Of a stretch of DNA of 64,000 nucleotides, positions 53,758 to 63,997 are shown in pieces (within the stretch, counting starts at the first letter, position 1; each line of letters begins with the position of its first letter). This DNA is from Roseivirga sp. 4D4 (GTDB taxonomy: Bacteria > Bacteroidota > Bacteroidia > Cytophagales > Cyclobacteriaceae): contig NZ_MDGP01000001.1 of NCBI RefSeq assembly GCF_001747095.1, forward strand, positions 1,719,001-1,783,000. Direction: 5' to 3'. Made by a program: the position numbers and the translations under genes. The notes beneath the pieces are model-generated. The model did no database searches, was not told the origin of the DNA, and worked only from the letters and a program-made list of their open reading frames with translations.

Positions 53758-56700
53758 TTACTTCTTCACCATTAACTTTAGTGTCTTCACTCCTCCTGTT
53801 GTTACTAAGCGCACAATGTATATGCCACTTGGTAGTTCATGAGTGTCATAATCCAATTTCATCCTTCTTCTAGGTTCTAGCTTTCCTTCAAAAAGTGTGG
53901 CCATTGGTATTCCGGTACTATTAAAGACAGACACCTTTGCAGGACCCTCAACATTGCTAGAGAAGCTAATACTGGTATACCCATCAGTAGGATTCGGATA
54001 AGCTTTTATCTCCAAATTTGGTTCAACAAAATCGATCACGTCATTATCAACTTCCGAAGATGCGGCACTCATAATCCCAGTCGATTCACAAGCTCCCAGG
54101 GAATCTCCATGTCTTAAATGAGACCAAACTGATCTGACACTTACACATAGCGTTCTACCATTATGGCATATATGTACCTTTTTCCCATTCCATTTATTAT
54201 GTCCATATTTTCGGCCCCACTTATTCTTTTTCTTCTTACCACTTGAGTGGAAACACCTGACATCAATTACATAAACGGTGAACGATTCAACAGATGTACA
54301 GCCCTTCTTGTCCGTAACCGACACCTCATAAGTGGTAGTCTCCTTTGGTGCTACTACAGCAATCCCTCTCCATTGAAATTTAATGCCAGGACCACTCCAC
54401 CTAGACCTAAGCCACCCATTACCACCGGTAGCCCTACTTTTCAACCATACTGCTTGAGGACCAAAACCTTTATAGATAGTATGGGTAGCTCCGTAGTGTC
54501 CCAATGGCCTCGAAGGGAACATATCAACCCTGATCGAAATCGGATCAGGTTCTGTCAGCGTGATACTTTCAGCAATAGATTGGCCTGTGGCATCGGTAAC
54601 GGTAAGTGTATAGACTCCTGCAGGCAATTGACCTAGGTCTTCAGTGTCAGCACCGTTACTCCACGAGTAAGTGTATGGCAGCGTACCTCCGGTGACTGTG
54701 GCATCAATTGATCCATCCATGCCTCCTGCACAGGTTATATTCGTACCCAATTTAGCGTTGGCTATATTGGCCTCTAGTGTCAAGCTGATTGGCGTAGTAT
54801 TAATGACGTTGACGGTTCTAGTCAACTGAGCGGCTTCATTTCCTGATGGATCAACAGCATCATAGGTCACTAGGTAAACACCAACAGAGGAAGTATTGAC
54901 GGCATCCCCTCCTATGGTCACTGACGCCCCACAATTATCCGAAGCCATCGCTCCTTGTTCAACATAGGTATCTCCAAGGTTAAGATCAATTACAGGTGAA
55001 CCATTGAGTATCAATACAGGATCCTCAACATCGCTCACCGTAACATTAAATGTTACCTGACTAGTATTACCACTTCCATCAGTGGCGGTGGCCGTTACTG
55101 GCGTAGTACCCACAGGAAACAGGGAGCCTTCGGTAATATCAAAGTCGAGTGTCACTACACCAGAGTTATCTGTCGCTGTTGCTGCATAATCTGCAACTGT
55201 TGCCCCACAGACTCCTAGATCATTGTCTATCTGGATGTCAACTACTGTAATTTCTGGATCCGCAACATCAACTACGTTGACAGTTCTAGTCAACTGAACA
55301 GCAGTATTTCCTGACGGATCAACAGCATCATAGGTCACTAGGTAAATACCAACAGAGGAAGTATTGACAGCATCCCCTCCTATAGTCACTGACGCACCAC
55401 AATTATCCGAAGCCATCGCTCCTTGTTCAACATAGGTATCTCCAAGGTTAAGATCAATCACAGGTGAACCATTGAGTATCAATACAGGATCCTCAACATC
55501 GTTCACCGTAACATTAAATGTTACCTGACTAGTATTACCACTTCCATCAGTGGCGGTGGCCGTTACTGGCGTAGTACCCACAGGAAACAGGGAGCCTTCG
55601 GTAATATCAAAGTCGAGTGTCACTACACCAGAGTTATCTGTCGCTGTTGCTGCATAATCTGCAACTGTTGCCCCACAGACTCCTAGATCATTGTCTATCT
55701 GGATGTCAACTACTGTAATTTCTGGATCCGCAACATCAACTACGTTGACAGTTCTAGTCAACTGAACAGCAGTATTTCCTGATGGATCAACAGCATCATA
55801 GGTTACTGTATAAGAACCAATAACACCTGTATCTACAGTATCGCCACCAACCGTCAATACTGCACTACAATTATCGGAAGCGGTAGCCCCTTGGTCAGTA
55901 AAGGTTTCGTTAAGGTTCAACTGAATCACTTGATCTCCGACAAGTGTCAGGACTGGTGATAGATTGTCTTGAACCTCAATATTAGCTGTAGCAGATGCTG
56001 AAAGTCCATTGTTATCTGTAACAGATAAAGAGACTTCTACAGAACCAATGTCATCACAATCAAAATTGGTTTGGCTTAAGCTAAAGCTCTGGATTCCATT
56101 GGTATCGGAGGATCCATTATCTACGCTTTGAGCATCCACGATAGCTTCCCCATTTTCATCCAATTCAACAACCAAATTTTGAGTAATAACTACCGGAGAG
56201 GTTGCATCAATGATGGTAACGGTGAAGCTTTGAAGCGTCTCCCCTCCGTTTCCATCGCTTACCTTTAATACCACAGGATAGTCACCCGAAGGTTGCCCTG
56301 CTGGATTACCCTGAAGAATTGCACCATTATTAACAAGTTTTCTAATGCGATTATTTTCAAAGTCAGCAACATATAAATTGCCCGCATTGTCAAAGGTGAT
56401 GTCCTTTGGATCGTCAAATTGTGCTGTTGTGGCATCCCCGTCCGCAAAACCCTCTATTCCTGAGCCTGCGAATGTAGAAACATCGCCATTTGGGGTAATA
56501 AGTCGAATGACATGATTATCCTGGTCTGCGACACAAACATTTCCAAAAGCATCGACTGCCACTCCGGCCGGAAACCTAAAGACAGCAGATGTACCATTTC
56601 CATTAACGAATCCGGCTGCCCCAGAACCTGCTAATGTAGAAACTGTACCATCTGGAGTAATCTTCCTGATTCTATTATTCTGAAAATCTGCTACGTAAAG

Positions 56701-59700
56701 GTTTCCTGAATTATCAAAGGCTAAGTCCTTTGGATCGTCAAAACGTGCTACACCAGACGAACCATCAGCAAAACCTTCAGTGCCAGACCCAGCAAAAGTC
56801 GTAACGTCTCCTGTTGGGGTAATCCTTCGAATCACATGATTATCCTGATCCGCAACAAATACATTGTTAGCGGCATCAACCGCTACTCCTGCTGGAAACC
56901 TGAACACAGCTGAAGTTCCATTACCATTGATAAAACCTGCGGCACCTGAGCCGGCTAGCGTAGTTACTGTACCATCTGGCGCAACTTTTCTAATTCTATT
57001 ATTACTCAAGTCTGCTACAAGCAGATTTCCAGAGTTGTCAAAAGCCAGGTCTTTTGGGTTATCAAACCTCGCTACACCAGCACTGCCATCGGCAAATCCT
57101 TGAATTCCTGATCCACAAAACGTAGAAACATCTCCTGATGGAGTAATCTTCCTTATAACATGATTATCCTGATCTGCAACGAAAATATTACCCGCATTAT
57201 CAACTGCAACACCAGCCGGAAAAGCGAAAGCCGCTGAAGTACCATTGCCATTAATAAAGTCAGCTCCTCCAGTTCCAGCAATGGTTATAGTATTACTGCC
57301 GGTAATGGCATTCAGGTTTAGCCAAGAGGGTAAAGTGACTGCTGAGACAGTAGTGTTATCATTATTATCATCTGTAGTCGTGATAGTATAGCTATAGAGC
57401 TCATTATCGTTAACCGTGAGTACTGGCGTAGATGTAAATACTGGTGCTATGTTTTCGAAAACATCTGTCACGGTTACGGTCAGAATCTGGCTCACCGTTT
57501 CGGAACCACTCGTAGCGAACACCTCCAGTTTATAAGAGTTATTGGCATCAACATCTAGCGGGTTTTCGAAATCTGGTGGTGAATTAAATACAAGCTCTCC
57601 ATTTGAGCCATTGATAACCAATAGTCCTTCATCATTTGAGGTACCAAGGCTATAATTGACATCCACATCATCTCCATTACCCACATTGGCGTTAATGTCT
57701 ATGATGGTACCAAAACTATTCTCAGCGAAAAAAGCAATATCAGGACTGGTAAATACGATTGGGCACTCTCTTTCGTCCAATGTGATGTTCCAGTTGAAAT
57801 CGTCTATAAGCGATTGACGTGCCGATTCGCCTAGACAGTACTTTACATTTTGTGCTCCTAAAGGTACATTCAACTGAAGAGTTGGTAAAGAGGCCCAGCC
57901 TATTAGCGTATTATCATAATTCTCAATTGAAATCCCACTAATTGAAAAGATACTACTCATATCTGTAACCAGCCCCACATTCCAATTGCCCAAGTTTTGA
58001 TCAAATGCAATTGTACTTCTGAAAGCATTGGCCATCGAAGTGACGTTGGCAACGTTCCAGCCCGCAATATTCTGATTGAAAGCCTGTGCACTATTAAAAG
58101 TGTTATCCATGTTTGTGACATTACCAACATCCCAACTACTAACATCACCGTTGAAAACAGTGGCATTCGCGAAGGCAAATGAAAGGTCAATAACACCACT
58201 GACATCCCAGCTATTTAAGTCTTGATTGAATGCGTTTGAATTCTCAAATGTGCCACGCATATCGGTAACATTACCCACATTCCAACTAGTTAGAGGCTGA
58301 TTAAAAGCAGCTGCCTGTTTGAAAGTATTTCTCAATGTAGTAACACTTGATACATTCCAATTGTCAAGTGGCTGGTTGAAGTTTGATGCCAATAGAAATG
58401 TATTAGATAACGAAGTAACATTGCTTACATCCCAATCCCCTATGTTCTGATTGAATGCACTCGCTCTTTGGAAGAGGTTTAAGAACGAAGTGACCTGACT
58501 GACATTCCAACTACCGATGTCTTGGTTGAAGCTGCTTGCGCTCCCAAACATGTTCGACATACTTGTCAAATTATCCAACTGCCAATTTCCAATGGGCTGA
58601 TTGAACATGGTTGCAAATAGAAACATTGAACTCATATTGGTTACATTCGAAACGTTCCAGTTTCCAATTTCTCCGTCAAAAACAGAGGCTGCGCTGAACA
58701 TAGCGCTCATATCGTTTACTTGGCTGACATTCCAACTATTCAGGTCTTGATTAAACAGCACTGCCCCTCTAAACATCATTGACATATCAGTAACACTCCC
58801 AACATTCCAAGTATCCAATGGCTGATTATAGGCAATGGCATTTCTAAACATTTCGCGCATTGTAGTGACTGCTGCAACATTCCATAAACTAATGTCTTGA
58901 TTAAAGCTAGAAGCTCCTTCAAACATGCTTCGCATAGAGGTAATATTGCTTACATCCCAATTTGAGATCGATTGATTCATTGAAATTGCACCTTCAAACA
59001 TTGAAGTTGCATCACTAACAGCACTAAGGTCTGGTATGTCAGTTGCTACGATTGTCATATTTGCAGTGCCTGCAAAAGCACCATTCATGGAGTTCCAAGA
59101 CACATCCCCCCATTGATCAATTGTCAATAGGTCAGGCCCATCATCCGAAGTACTCATAGAAATCGATGTGATATCAGCCCCAATACTTACTGTGTATGTT
59201 GCTGCAGAGGCGTAGGTGTGAGATATATCGCCAGTGGTAAGCCCAGTATCAACCACACCATCTCCCCAATCAATACTGAAATTTGTACCGGCTAATGGTA
59301 ATGTCAATTCTAGATCATCGGCAGGGATTGACCAGGTAGTGACAAAAGGATTTGTACTACCTCCAGGAAATACAGAACCTCCAAAACCATCAATTACATC
59401 AGGAGGAAAGGTAAATGCACCCAATTGCCAGTTAGCAAACGTATTGAGTGTAATTGCTACATCCGTGATTGTACCATTAAATTCATCGGGGCCATTGTAA
59501 TAGCCCTCACCACTACCAAGGTCAACGGCCGTACTACCTAAAACCAACCCTGTACCTGTTAAAGTATTAGTGCTGCTTCCATCTAAGGAGGAGTTCCCCA
59601 CAAAAGCCAGAAAGACACCCGGTGTGGCTCTAGTACCAGTAATGGCAAAAATCTGATCGGCTGTAACTCCAGTGGTAAACCCACTCTCAACCTCAGATGC

Positions 59701-60177
59701 TGAACCACTGGAGGCAGATATGCCCAGACCATTGTCATCAGCATCTTCAATATTCACGACCGTTCCAATGGGCAAAGTCGCACCTGAATCATTGATCCAT
59801 AAGACTTCTCCTTCACTCGTCAGAGAATTAAAGGAGGTTCCATTCCAACCCTCATCTGTAAAACGTATTTCCGTACCCGTTGGACAATCATCCAATAGAA
59901 CAAAGGAAAATCCATCATCATTATCATGATAAGCTACAAATACAATATCTCCTGGTGCATCAATGACACCGTTCATATTTTGGCCTAGTAACTGGTGGTA
60001 GGAGATGCTAGAGATCAGAAGAAAAAACATCAGGTACCTAAAGAAGCCTGATAGCCTCAAGACCCGAGTAAAAAAGGTATTAGATCGACATATTGTTGAG
60101 AAAGTTCTGAAATCAGTGCTAGCACTGGTTGATAAAAAAGTACCATCAGACACTTCCCTCTTGGTTGAAGAGCTCAT
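53758..60177 (-). CDS. Second giant secreted protein: DUF285 and NHL repeats, HYR modules, T9SS tail
   Basis: The 2139-residue protein has an extended signal region (membrane core MFFLLISSISYHQLLG before Q). A TTG start at 60228 is possible but the ATG at 60177 (MSSSTKREVSDG) is more likely. Next come a lamin-tail-like domain (PGDIVFVAYHDNDDGFSF), 14 BspA-type DUF285 repeats of 25 residues (NWNVSNVTNMSSMF), cadherin-like domains, a five-unit NHL region inserted into one of them, DUF5011/HYR modules with a near-exact 468-bp duplication, a SprB-like repeat (YTYSWSNGAD), a CHNGRTLCV motif and a type A T9SS tail (YPNPTDGYT ... KLMVKK). Likely a surface adhesin. Confidence 0.9.
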   Translation of the reverse strand: MSSSTKREVSDGTFLSTSASTDFRTFSTICRSNTFFTRVLRLSGFFRYLMFFLLISSISYHQLLGQNMNGVIDAPGDIVFVAYHDNDDGFSFVLLDDCPTGTEIRFTDEGWNGTSFNSLTSEGEVLWINDSGATLPIGTVVNIEDADDNGLGISASSGSASEVESGFTTGVTADQIFAITGTRATPGVFLAFVGNSSLDGSSTNTLTGTGLVLGSTAVDLGSGEGYYNGPDEFNGTITDVAITLNTFANWQLGAFTFPPDVIDGFGGSVFPGGSTNPFVTTWSIPADDLELTLPLAGTNFSIDWGDGVVDTGLTTGDISHTYASAATYTVSIGADITSISMSTSDDGPDLLTIDQWGDVSWNSMNGAFAGTANMTIVATDIPDLSAVSDATSMFEGAISMNQSISNWDVSNITSMRSMFEGASSFNQDISLWNVAAVTTMREMFRNAIAYNQPLDTWNVGSVTDMSMMFRGAVLFNQDLNSWNVSQVNDMSAMFSAASVFDGEIGNWNVSNVTNMSSMFLFATMFNQPIGNWQLDNLTSMSNMFGSASSFNQDIGSWNVSQVTSFLNLFQRASAFNQNIGDWDVSNVTSLSNTFLLASNFNQPLDNWNVSSVTTLRNTFKQAAAFNQPLTSWNVGNVTDMRGTFENSNAFNQDLNSWDVSGVIDLSFAFANATVFNGDVSSWDVGNVTNMDNTFNSAQAFNQNIAGWNVANVTSMANAFRSTIAFDQNLGNWNVGLVTDMSSIFSISGISIENYDNTLIGWASLPTLQLNVPLGAQNVKYCLGESARQSLIDDFNWNITLDERECPIVFTSPDIAFFAENSFGTIIDINANVGNGDDVDVNYSLGTSNDEGLLVINGSNGELVFNSPPDFENPLDVDANNSYKLEVFATSGSETVSQILTVTVTDVFENIAPVFTSTPVLTVNDNELYSYTITTTDDNNDNTTVSAVTLPSWLNLNAITGSNTITIAGTGGADFINGNGTSAAFAFPAGVAVDNAGNIFVADQDNHVIRKITPSGDVSTFCGSGIQGFADGSAGVARFDNPKDLAFDNSGNLLVADLSNNRIRKVAPDGTVTTLAGSGAAGFINGNGTSAVFRFPAGVAVDAANNVFVADQDNHVIRRITPTGDVTTFAGSGTEGFADGSSGVARFDDPKDLAFDNSGNLYVADFQNNRIRKITPDGTVSTLAGSGAAGFVNGNGTSAVFRFPAGVAVDAFGNVCVADQDNHVIRLITPNGDVSTFAGSGIEGFADGDATTAQFDDPKDITFDNAGNLYVADFENNRIRKLVNNGAILQGNPAGQPSGDYPVVLKVSDGNGGETLQSFTVTIIDATSPVVITQNLVVELDENGEAIVDAQSVDNGSSDTNGIQSFSLSQTNFDCDDIGSVEVSLSVTDNNGLSASATANIEVQDNLSPVLTLVGDQVIQLNLNETFTDQGATASDNCSAVLTVGGDTVDTGVIGSYTVTYDAVDPSGNTAVQLTRTVNVVDVADPEITVVDIQIDNDLGVCGATVADYAATATDNSGVVTLDFDITEGSLFPVGTTPVTATATDGSGNTSQVTFNVTVNDVEDPVLILNGSPVIDLNLGDTYVEQGAMASDNCGASVTIGGDAVNTSSVGIYLVTYDAVDPSGNTAVQLTRTVNVVDVADPEITVVDIQIDNDLGVCGATVADYAATATDNSGVVTLDFDITEGSLFPVGTTPVTATATDGSGNTSQVTFNVTVSDVEDPVLILNGSPVIDLNLGDTYVEQGAMASDNCGASVTIGGDAVNTSSVGVYLVTYDAVDPSGNEAAQLTRTVNVINTTPISLTLEANIANAKLGTNITCAGGMDGSIDATVTGGTLPYTYSWSNGADTEDLGQLPAGVYTLTVTDATGQSIAESITLTEPDPISIRVDMFPSRPLGHYGATHTIYKGFGPQAVWLKSRATGGNGWLRSRWSGPGIKFQWRGIAVVAPKETTTYEVSVTDKKGCTSVESFTVYVIDVRCFHSSGKKKKNKWGRKYGHNKWNGKKVHICHNGRTLCVSVRSVWSHLRHGDSLGACESTGIMSAASSEVDNDVIDFVEPNLEIKAYPNPTDGYTSISFSSNVEGPAKVSVFNSTGIPMATLFEGKLEPRRRMKLDYDTHELPSGIYIVRLVTTGGVKTLKLMVKK
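54806..55741 (-). repeat. Two near-identical 468-bp tandem repeats
   Basis: Units 54806-55273 and 55274-55741 are both 468 bp (156 codons) and differ at only a few bases. Each encodes one HYR-like plus one DUF5011-like module. A third, partial copy follows and then diverges. The frame is kept. Confidence 0.85.
57940..59010 (-). repeat. DUF285 repeat block (75-bp units)
   Basis: Fourteen 25-residue units, each with an NWNV/SWNV turn and an xMxxMF or related hydrophobic end. DNA identity between units is moderate, so the block is old. Confidence 0.8.
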
Positions 60178-60261
60178 ATTATGTGTGTTTGTGTTAAAAA
60201 AGAAGCCCCAAATTAGAGACCTCAGCAAGCTGAAAGATAGTCACAATAAGTCATCGCAGTC

Positions 60262-60281
60262 AATACCAAATTTTGGGTATT
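60262..60281 (-). promoter_or_regulatory. Possible operator upstream of second giant gene
   Basis: AATACC-AAATTTTG-GGTATT on the plus strand, an inverted repeat related to the CTACCC/GGGTAG sites but one base wider (TACC-N7-GGGTA). It lies 85 bp before the ATG at 60177. Confidence 0.4.
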
Positions 60282-60454
60282 TATTACCTTCATTTACGAA
60301 GTAAAAAACTATTCATTCTTAATCTATTGATTGAGCTCATATGCTAATTGATGGAATGACAAACGATATCAACGTTTTGGCTAAGTGGTTTTTTGTGATG
60401 CGCTATTTTTAGCTAGCTTGTTCTCAGAAACCATGGGCTCCGACCCCTTACTCA

Positions 60455-61042
60455 ATGCAAAAAATCAAAAAAGTCTGCGTTTACTGTGCCTCTAGTGATA
60501 AAATCGATGAAAAGTATTTTGAGGCAACACGAGTTATTGCAAAGGCACTAGTAAAGAATAATACTACTGTGGTATATGGTGGTGGTGCCAGGGGGCTCAT
60601 GGGGACTTTAGCTGATACGGTAATTGAAGAGAGTGGAAGAATTATTGGCATAATGCCTCATTTTATGAAGGAAGTCGAATTTCATCATAAGGATGTTAAT
60701 GAGTTCATATTCACTGCCGATATGCATGAACGTAAAAAACAATTCATGGTTGGAGTGGATGCCTTAATCACATTGCCAGGTGGATGCGGTACCTTCGAAG
60801 AACTCATGGAAGCGATCACTTTAAAACGACTTGGAATCTTCACTAAACCCATTGTGATACTCAACCTAGATGGCTACTATGATCCTCTTCTACATATGCT
60901 TGAACAGGCAATAGAAGAGGGTTTTTTAAGCGAAAACCATAGGCCCATCTGGACCGTTTTGACCGACCCCACACGAGTTCTTGAAGCCATTCAACAAAGT
61001 GCTCCTTGGTCTAAGGACGCTATAAAATTTGCACAAGTCTAG
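60455..61042 (+). CDS. LOG family nucleotide-sugar/lysine-decarboxylase-like protein
   Basis: The 195-residue protein has the Rossmann-like motifs of the LOG/TIGR00730 family: VVYGGGARGLMGTLAD and PGGCGTFEELMEAITLKRLG. Members with this motif hydrolyse nucleoside 5'-monophosphates such as cytokinin ribotides to free base and ribose 5-phosphate. The ligand here is unknown. It has no close operon partner. Confidence 0.85.
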   Translation: MQKIKKVCVYCASSDKIDEKYFEATRVIAKALVKNNTTVVYGGGARGLMGTLADTVIEESGRIIGIMPHFMKEVEFHHKDVNEFIFTADMHERKKQFMVGVDALITLPGGCGTFEELMEAITLKRLGIFTKPIVILNLDGYYDPLLHMLEQAIEEGFLSENHRPIWTVLTDPTRVLEAIQQSAPWSKDAIKFAQV

Positions 61043-61131
61043 TCAGAAGGATACTCTTATATTATCAATTAAACACGAATGATTGGCTGAAAGCTGAAAA
61101 ATGCTGAAATTCCATTTTCAAAAGTGCCCTA

Positions 61132-63618
61132 ATGCACATTAATAGACTCTTACTCTTTTTACTACTCACCCTCAGCACCTTAAATGGCTTCGGACAAAGG
61201 AATTCTTTCCAGAACAGCCACTCCATCTATTCTGCCGATGAGGAAATAATTGAGGCAGACGAAATCTTGGTCTACCGTGATGATGAAAATAGACTAATCA
61301 TTGATGATGTTCGTCAACTACAAGCATCTGATTTCATTCACCTGGACGACATCTCCATTTTCAATAAGGATGCTACCTATTGGGCTTACTTTCGGCTTGT
61401 AAGCCGAGCTGATCAAGACATAGACTTCGTGCTTCACGGTGGGCGAAATGGAAAGGAGACCTATTACCTGATTCGGGATGAAGAAGTCAGCGTAAAGAAA
61501 ACCGGTTATCATTTCCCAAGTGGCGAAAGAGATATTAGACAGGGTTATCCTACCAGAATAAACATGACCCTGCCGGCTGAAGAAACCGTTCATGTTTACA
61601 TTAAAGTTGAAAGCACAGACTTTAACCCTATTGACATAAGAGCTTCTTTAGTACCCAAAGATATATGGACTAACAGGCTTGAGAACATGAATCTGCTTGA
61701 AGGAATCTTTTCAGGCATACTGTTTGTCGTGATCATTTTGGCCTTTTTCATTTTTGGATATACGCGCGAGCGGGTTTTCCTATTCTTTGCCATATATGCT
61801 CTTTCTAACATGGTCTATTTTCTCAATATGCATGGCATCATTGAGCTTTATGTACTAACAAACTTAATAGATCCGATACCCTCATTGTGGATTTTACCAC
61901 TATTGAGTGCTGCTGCCTACTTCACCTTCTCGCGCTTTTTCCTTGAAACGCACATCGACCAACCTAAATGGGATAGGCTACTCACAGTGTTGTCTTATTT
62001 CTCGCTGGCAATGTTTCTGGCATTATCCACTTACCTGTTTCTAACTGGTAACATGTATTTCGCCATAGCTGTAATGCACATAACGATTCTAGTGCTTTCA
62101 GCATTCGCTTTGGTTTTAATTGTTCGGGCAGCTAGAACCAATAACATCATAGCCAAGTATTTTGCCTACGGTACCATGTTCTTTTTGGCTTCTGTACTTA
62201 TCGTGGTAGTTGGTCAATTAATTGAAGCTTCAAGTAACATCCCTATCCTTGTCCAAGGAGGCATCATTGTAGAAATTGTGGTCTTTAGTCTGGGAATAAG
62301 CCATAAATTGAAACGCCAATTTGAGGATCATGACATTACTCAGCGATCGTTAATTCTACAGTTAAGAAAAAATGAGCGGTTACAAATTGACATTAATCAA
62401 GAACTCGAAGAAATAGTCGCTGACCGAACGCAACAGATCAAGAAACAGAACCAGGCCTTGAAGGAAGCCCGGCAAGAGGCTGAAAAAGCTACCAAAGATA
62501 AGTCAGACTTTTTGGCTGTAATGAGTCATGAAATTAGGACACCTCTCAATGCCATCATCAGTCTGTCCCATATCATGGAGATTGACAACAAGGACAAAGA
62601 GATGAAGGAGTATATCGATGCGCTCAAATTCTCAGCTGAAGGTCTTCACTCTTTGATTAACGATATTCTAGATTACAATAAAATTGAGGCGGGTAAGCTT
62701 AGATTGGAGTCTACAGAGTTCTCGCTTATAGATTTACTAAGAAACCTTGGAGAAAGCTTTAAATATAAAGCCAACAATAAAGGGATAGAACTCAAAATTG
62801 AAATTGGGGAACACCTACCCGATCGACTCTTCGGAGACCCTACAAGATTGACTCAAATACTGAACAACCTTATCAGTAACGCCATCAAGTTCACTCATGA
62901 AGGTCATATCCATATAAAAGCTGTGCTAGCCGGAATTAAAGATGAGACAGCAAAAGTAGCCTTTAGTGTGGCTGATACTGGTATAGGTATACCAGAAGAC
63001 AAGCTTCAAGCTATCTTCGAAGAGTATGAGCAAGCGAGTGAAGAAACCACCAGAGAATATGGTGGTACGGGATTAGGTTTATCTATTGTCAAGAAGCTAC
63101 TCGACTTAATGGAAAGCAAAATACAATTGAGGAGTATCGAAGATAAGGGCACCACTTTTGGTTTTGAGATTGACTTTAAGATAGACCCTGAGTTTGACAT
63201 GATCGACTTGCAACAGCAAGACAGAGACAAGGATTTGAATCAGCGAAAAATACTTGTGGTTGATGATAATGACATGAATCGCTTGGTCCTCAAGCGATTA
63301 TTTCAAATCTGGAATGCCTCTTTCGATGATGCCGACAATGGTTATGATGCACTTGACAAAATCCAAGAGACTGAATACGATGTGGTCTTAATGGATATCG
63401 AAATGAAACCAATCAATGGTTTTGACACCACAAACCAACTCCGAAAAATGCGTCCGGATGGCACCCCAAAAGTCATTGCAATGAGCGCACATAATGCTTC
63501 GGAATTTGAGATAGAATTGAAGCAGTTCGGTTTTGTCGACTTCGTTCATAAACCATTTGACCCAGAAGATCTTTTTCAAAAACTAAACCTCTACACTAAT
63601 CGACAAAATGAGCAATAG
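61132..63618 (+). CDS. 7TMR-DISM hybrid histidine kinase
   Basis: The 828-residue protein starts with a signal peptide (residues 1-20), then a periplasmic 7TMR-DISMED2-like domain (residues 30-180), seven membrane helices (about 185-390), a coiled coil, and a kinase core with H466 (FLAVMSHEIRTPLNAI), N box NNLISNAIKF and GGTGLGLSIVKK. A receiver domain ends it (D755 in VVLMDIEM, K807 in VHKPF). There is no HPt or HTH, so phosphate would pass to a separate protein. DISM proteins often sense carbohydrates or other small ligands; the ligand is unknown. Confidence 0.9.
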   Translation: MHINRLLLFLLLTLSTLNGFGQRNSFQNSHSIYSADEEIIEADEILVYRDDENRLIIDDVRQLQASDFIHLDDISIFNKDATYWAYFRLVSRADQDIDFVLHGGRNGKETYYLIRDEEVSVKKTGYHFPSGERDIRQGYPTRINMTLPAEETVHVYIKVESTDFNPIDIRASLVPKDIWTNRLENMNLLEGIFSGILFVVIILAFFIFGYTRERVFLFFAIYALSNMVYFLNMHGIIELYVLTNLIDPIPSLWILPLLSAAAYFTFSRFFLETHIDQPKWDRLLTVLSYFSLAMFLALSTYLFLTGNMYFAIAVMHITILVLSAFALVLIVRAARTNNIIAKYFAYGTMFFLASVLIVVVGQLIEASSNIPILVQGGIIVEIVVFSLGISHKLKRQFEDHDITQRSLILQLRKNERLQIDINQELEEIVADRTQQIKKQNQALKEARQEAEKATKDKSDFLAVMSHEIRTPLNAIISLSHIMEIDNKDKEMKEYIDALKFSAEGLHSLINDILDYNKIEAGKLRLESTEFSLIDLLRNLGESFKYKANNKGIELKIEIGEHLPDRLFGDPTRLTQILNNLISNAIKFTHEGHIHIKAVLAGIKDETAKVAFSVADTGIGIPEDKLQAIFEEYEQASEETTREYGGTGLGLSIVKKLLDLMESKIQLRSIEDKGTTFGFEIDFKIDPEFDMIDLQQQDRDKDLNQRKILVVDDNDMNRLVLKRLFQIWNASFDDADNGYDALDKIQETEYDVVLMDIEMKPINGFDTTNQLRKMRPDGTPKVIAMSAHNASEFEIELKQFGFVDFVHKPFDPEDLFQKLNLYTNRQNEQ

Positions 63619-63997
63619 AACAAACTATTCATCCGGTAGCCCTTGGGAAGATATCGTTGGGTATTCTAGAGCGGTTCGGGTAGGCAACACCATAGAAGTA
63701 ACAGGTACGGTGGCTGATCACGAAGGTGAGTTACTCGGAGGCGATGACCCCTACCTTCAAACCAAGTACTCATTAGATAAGATAAAAGCGACTTTGGAGA
63801 GTGCCGGAGCAACACCTGAGGATGTGGTGAGAACAAGAATGTTTGTGACTAACATAGATCACTGGGAAGCGATCGGCAAGGCACATCAAGAGGTATTTGG
63901 TGATATAAAACCATGCACCACAATGGTGGAGGTTTCCCGATTGATTGACGATAAATATCTTGTGGAGATTGAAGCGACAGCTATTATCGATCAATAG
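63608..63997 (+). CDS. RidA (YjgF) family protein lacking the catalytic arginine
   Basis: The 129-residue product is a full-length RidA-family protein: SRAVRVGNTIEVTGTVAD, the conserved RTRMFVTNIDHWEAIGKAH, and a closing VEIEATAI. Canonical RidA uses an Arg in a P-A-R-S motif to bind the imine substrate; the same place here reads PCTT with T104. Imine deaminase activity is therefore doubtful, and it may be one of the Rid subfamilies with other roles. The ATG overlaps the kinase gene by 11 bp, so the two are coupled. Confidence 0.85.
   Translation: MSNRTNYSSGSPWEDIVGYSRAVRVGNTIEVTGTVADHEGELLGGDDPYLQTKYSLDKIKATLESAGATPEDVVRTRMFVTNIDHWEAIGKAHQEVFGDIKPCTTMVEVSRLIDDKYLVEIEATAIIDQ

Noticed and set aside
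57940..59010. Regular 75-bp periodicity that could look like a CRISPR array
   Set aside because: The units are in-frame DUF285 protein repeats of diverged sequence, without identical repeats or unique spacers.
60178..60228. TTG start for the second giant protein
   Set aside because: A non-ATG start that adds residues with no signal-like role; the ATG at 60177 is preferred, though the true start is unproven.
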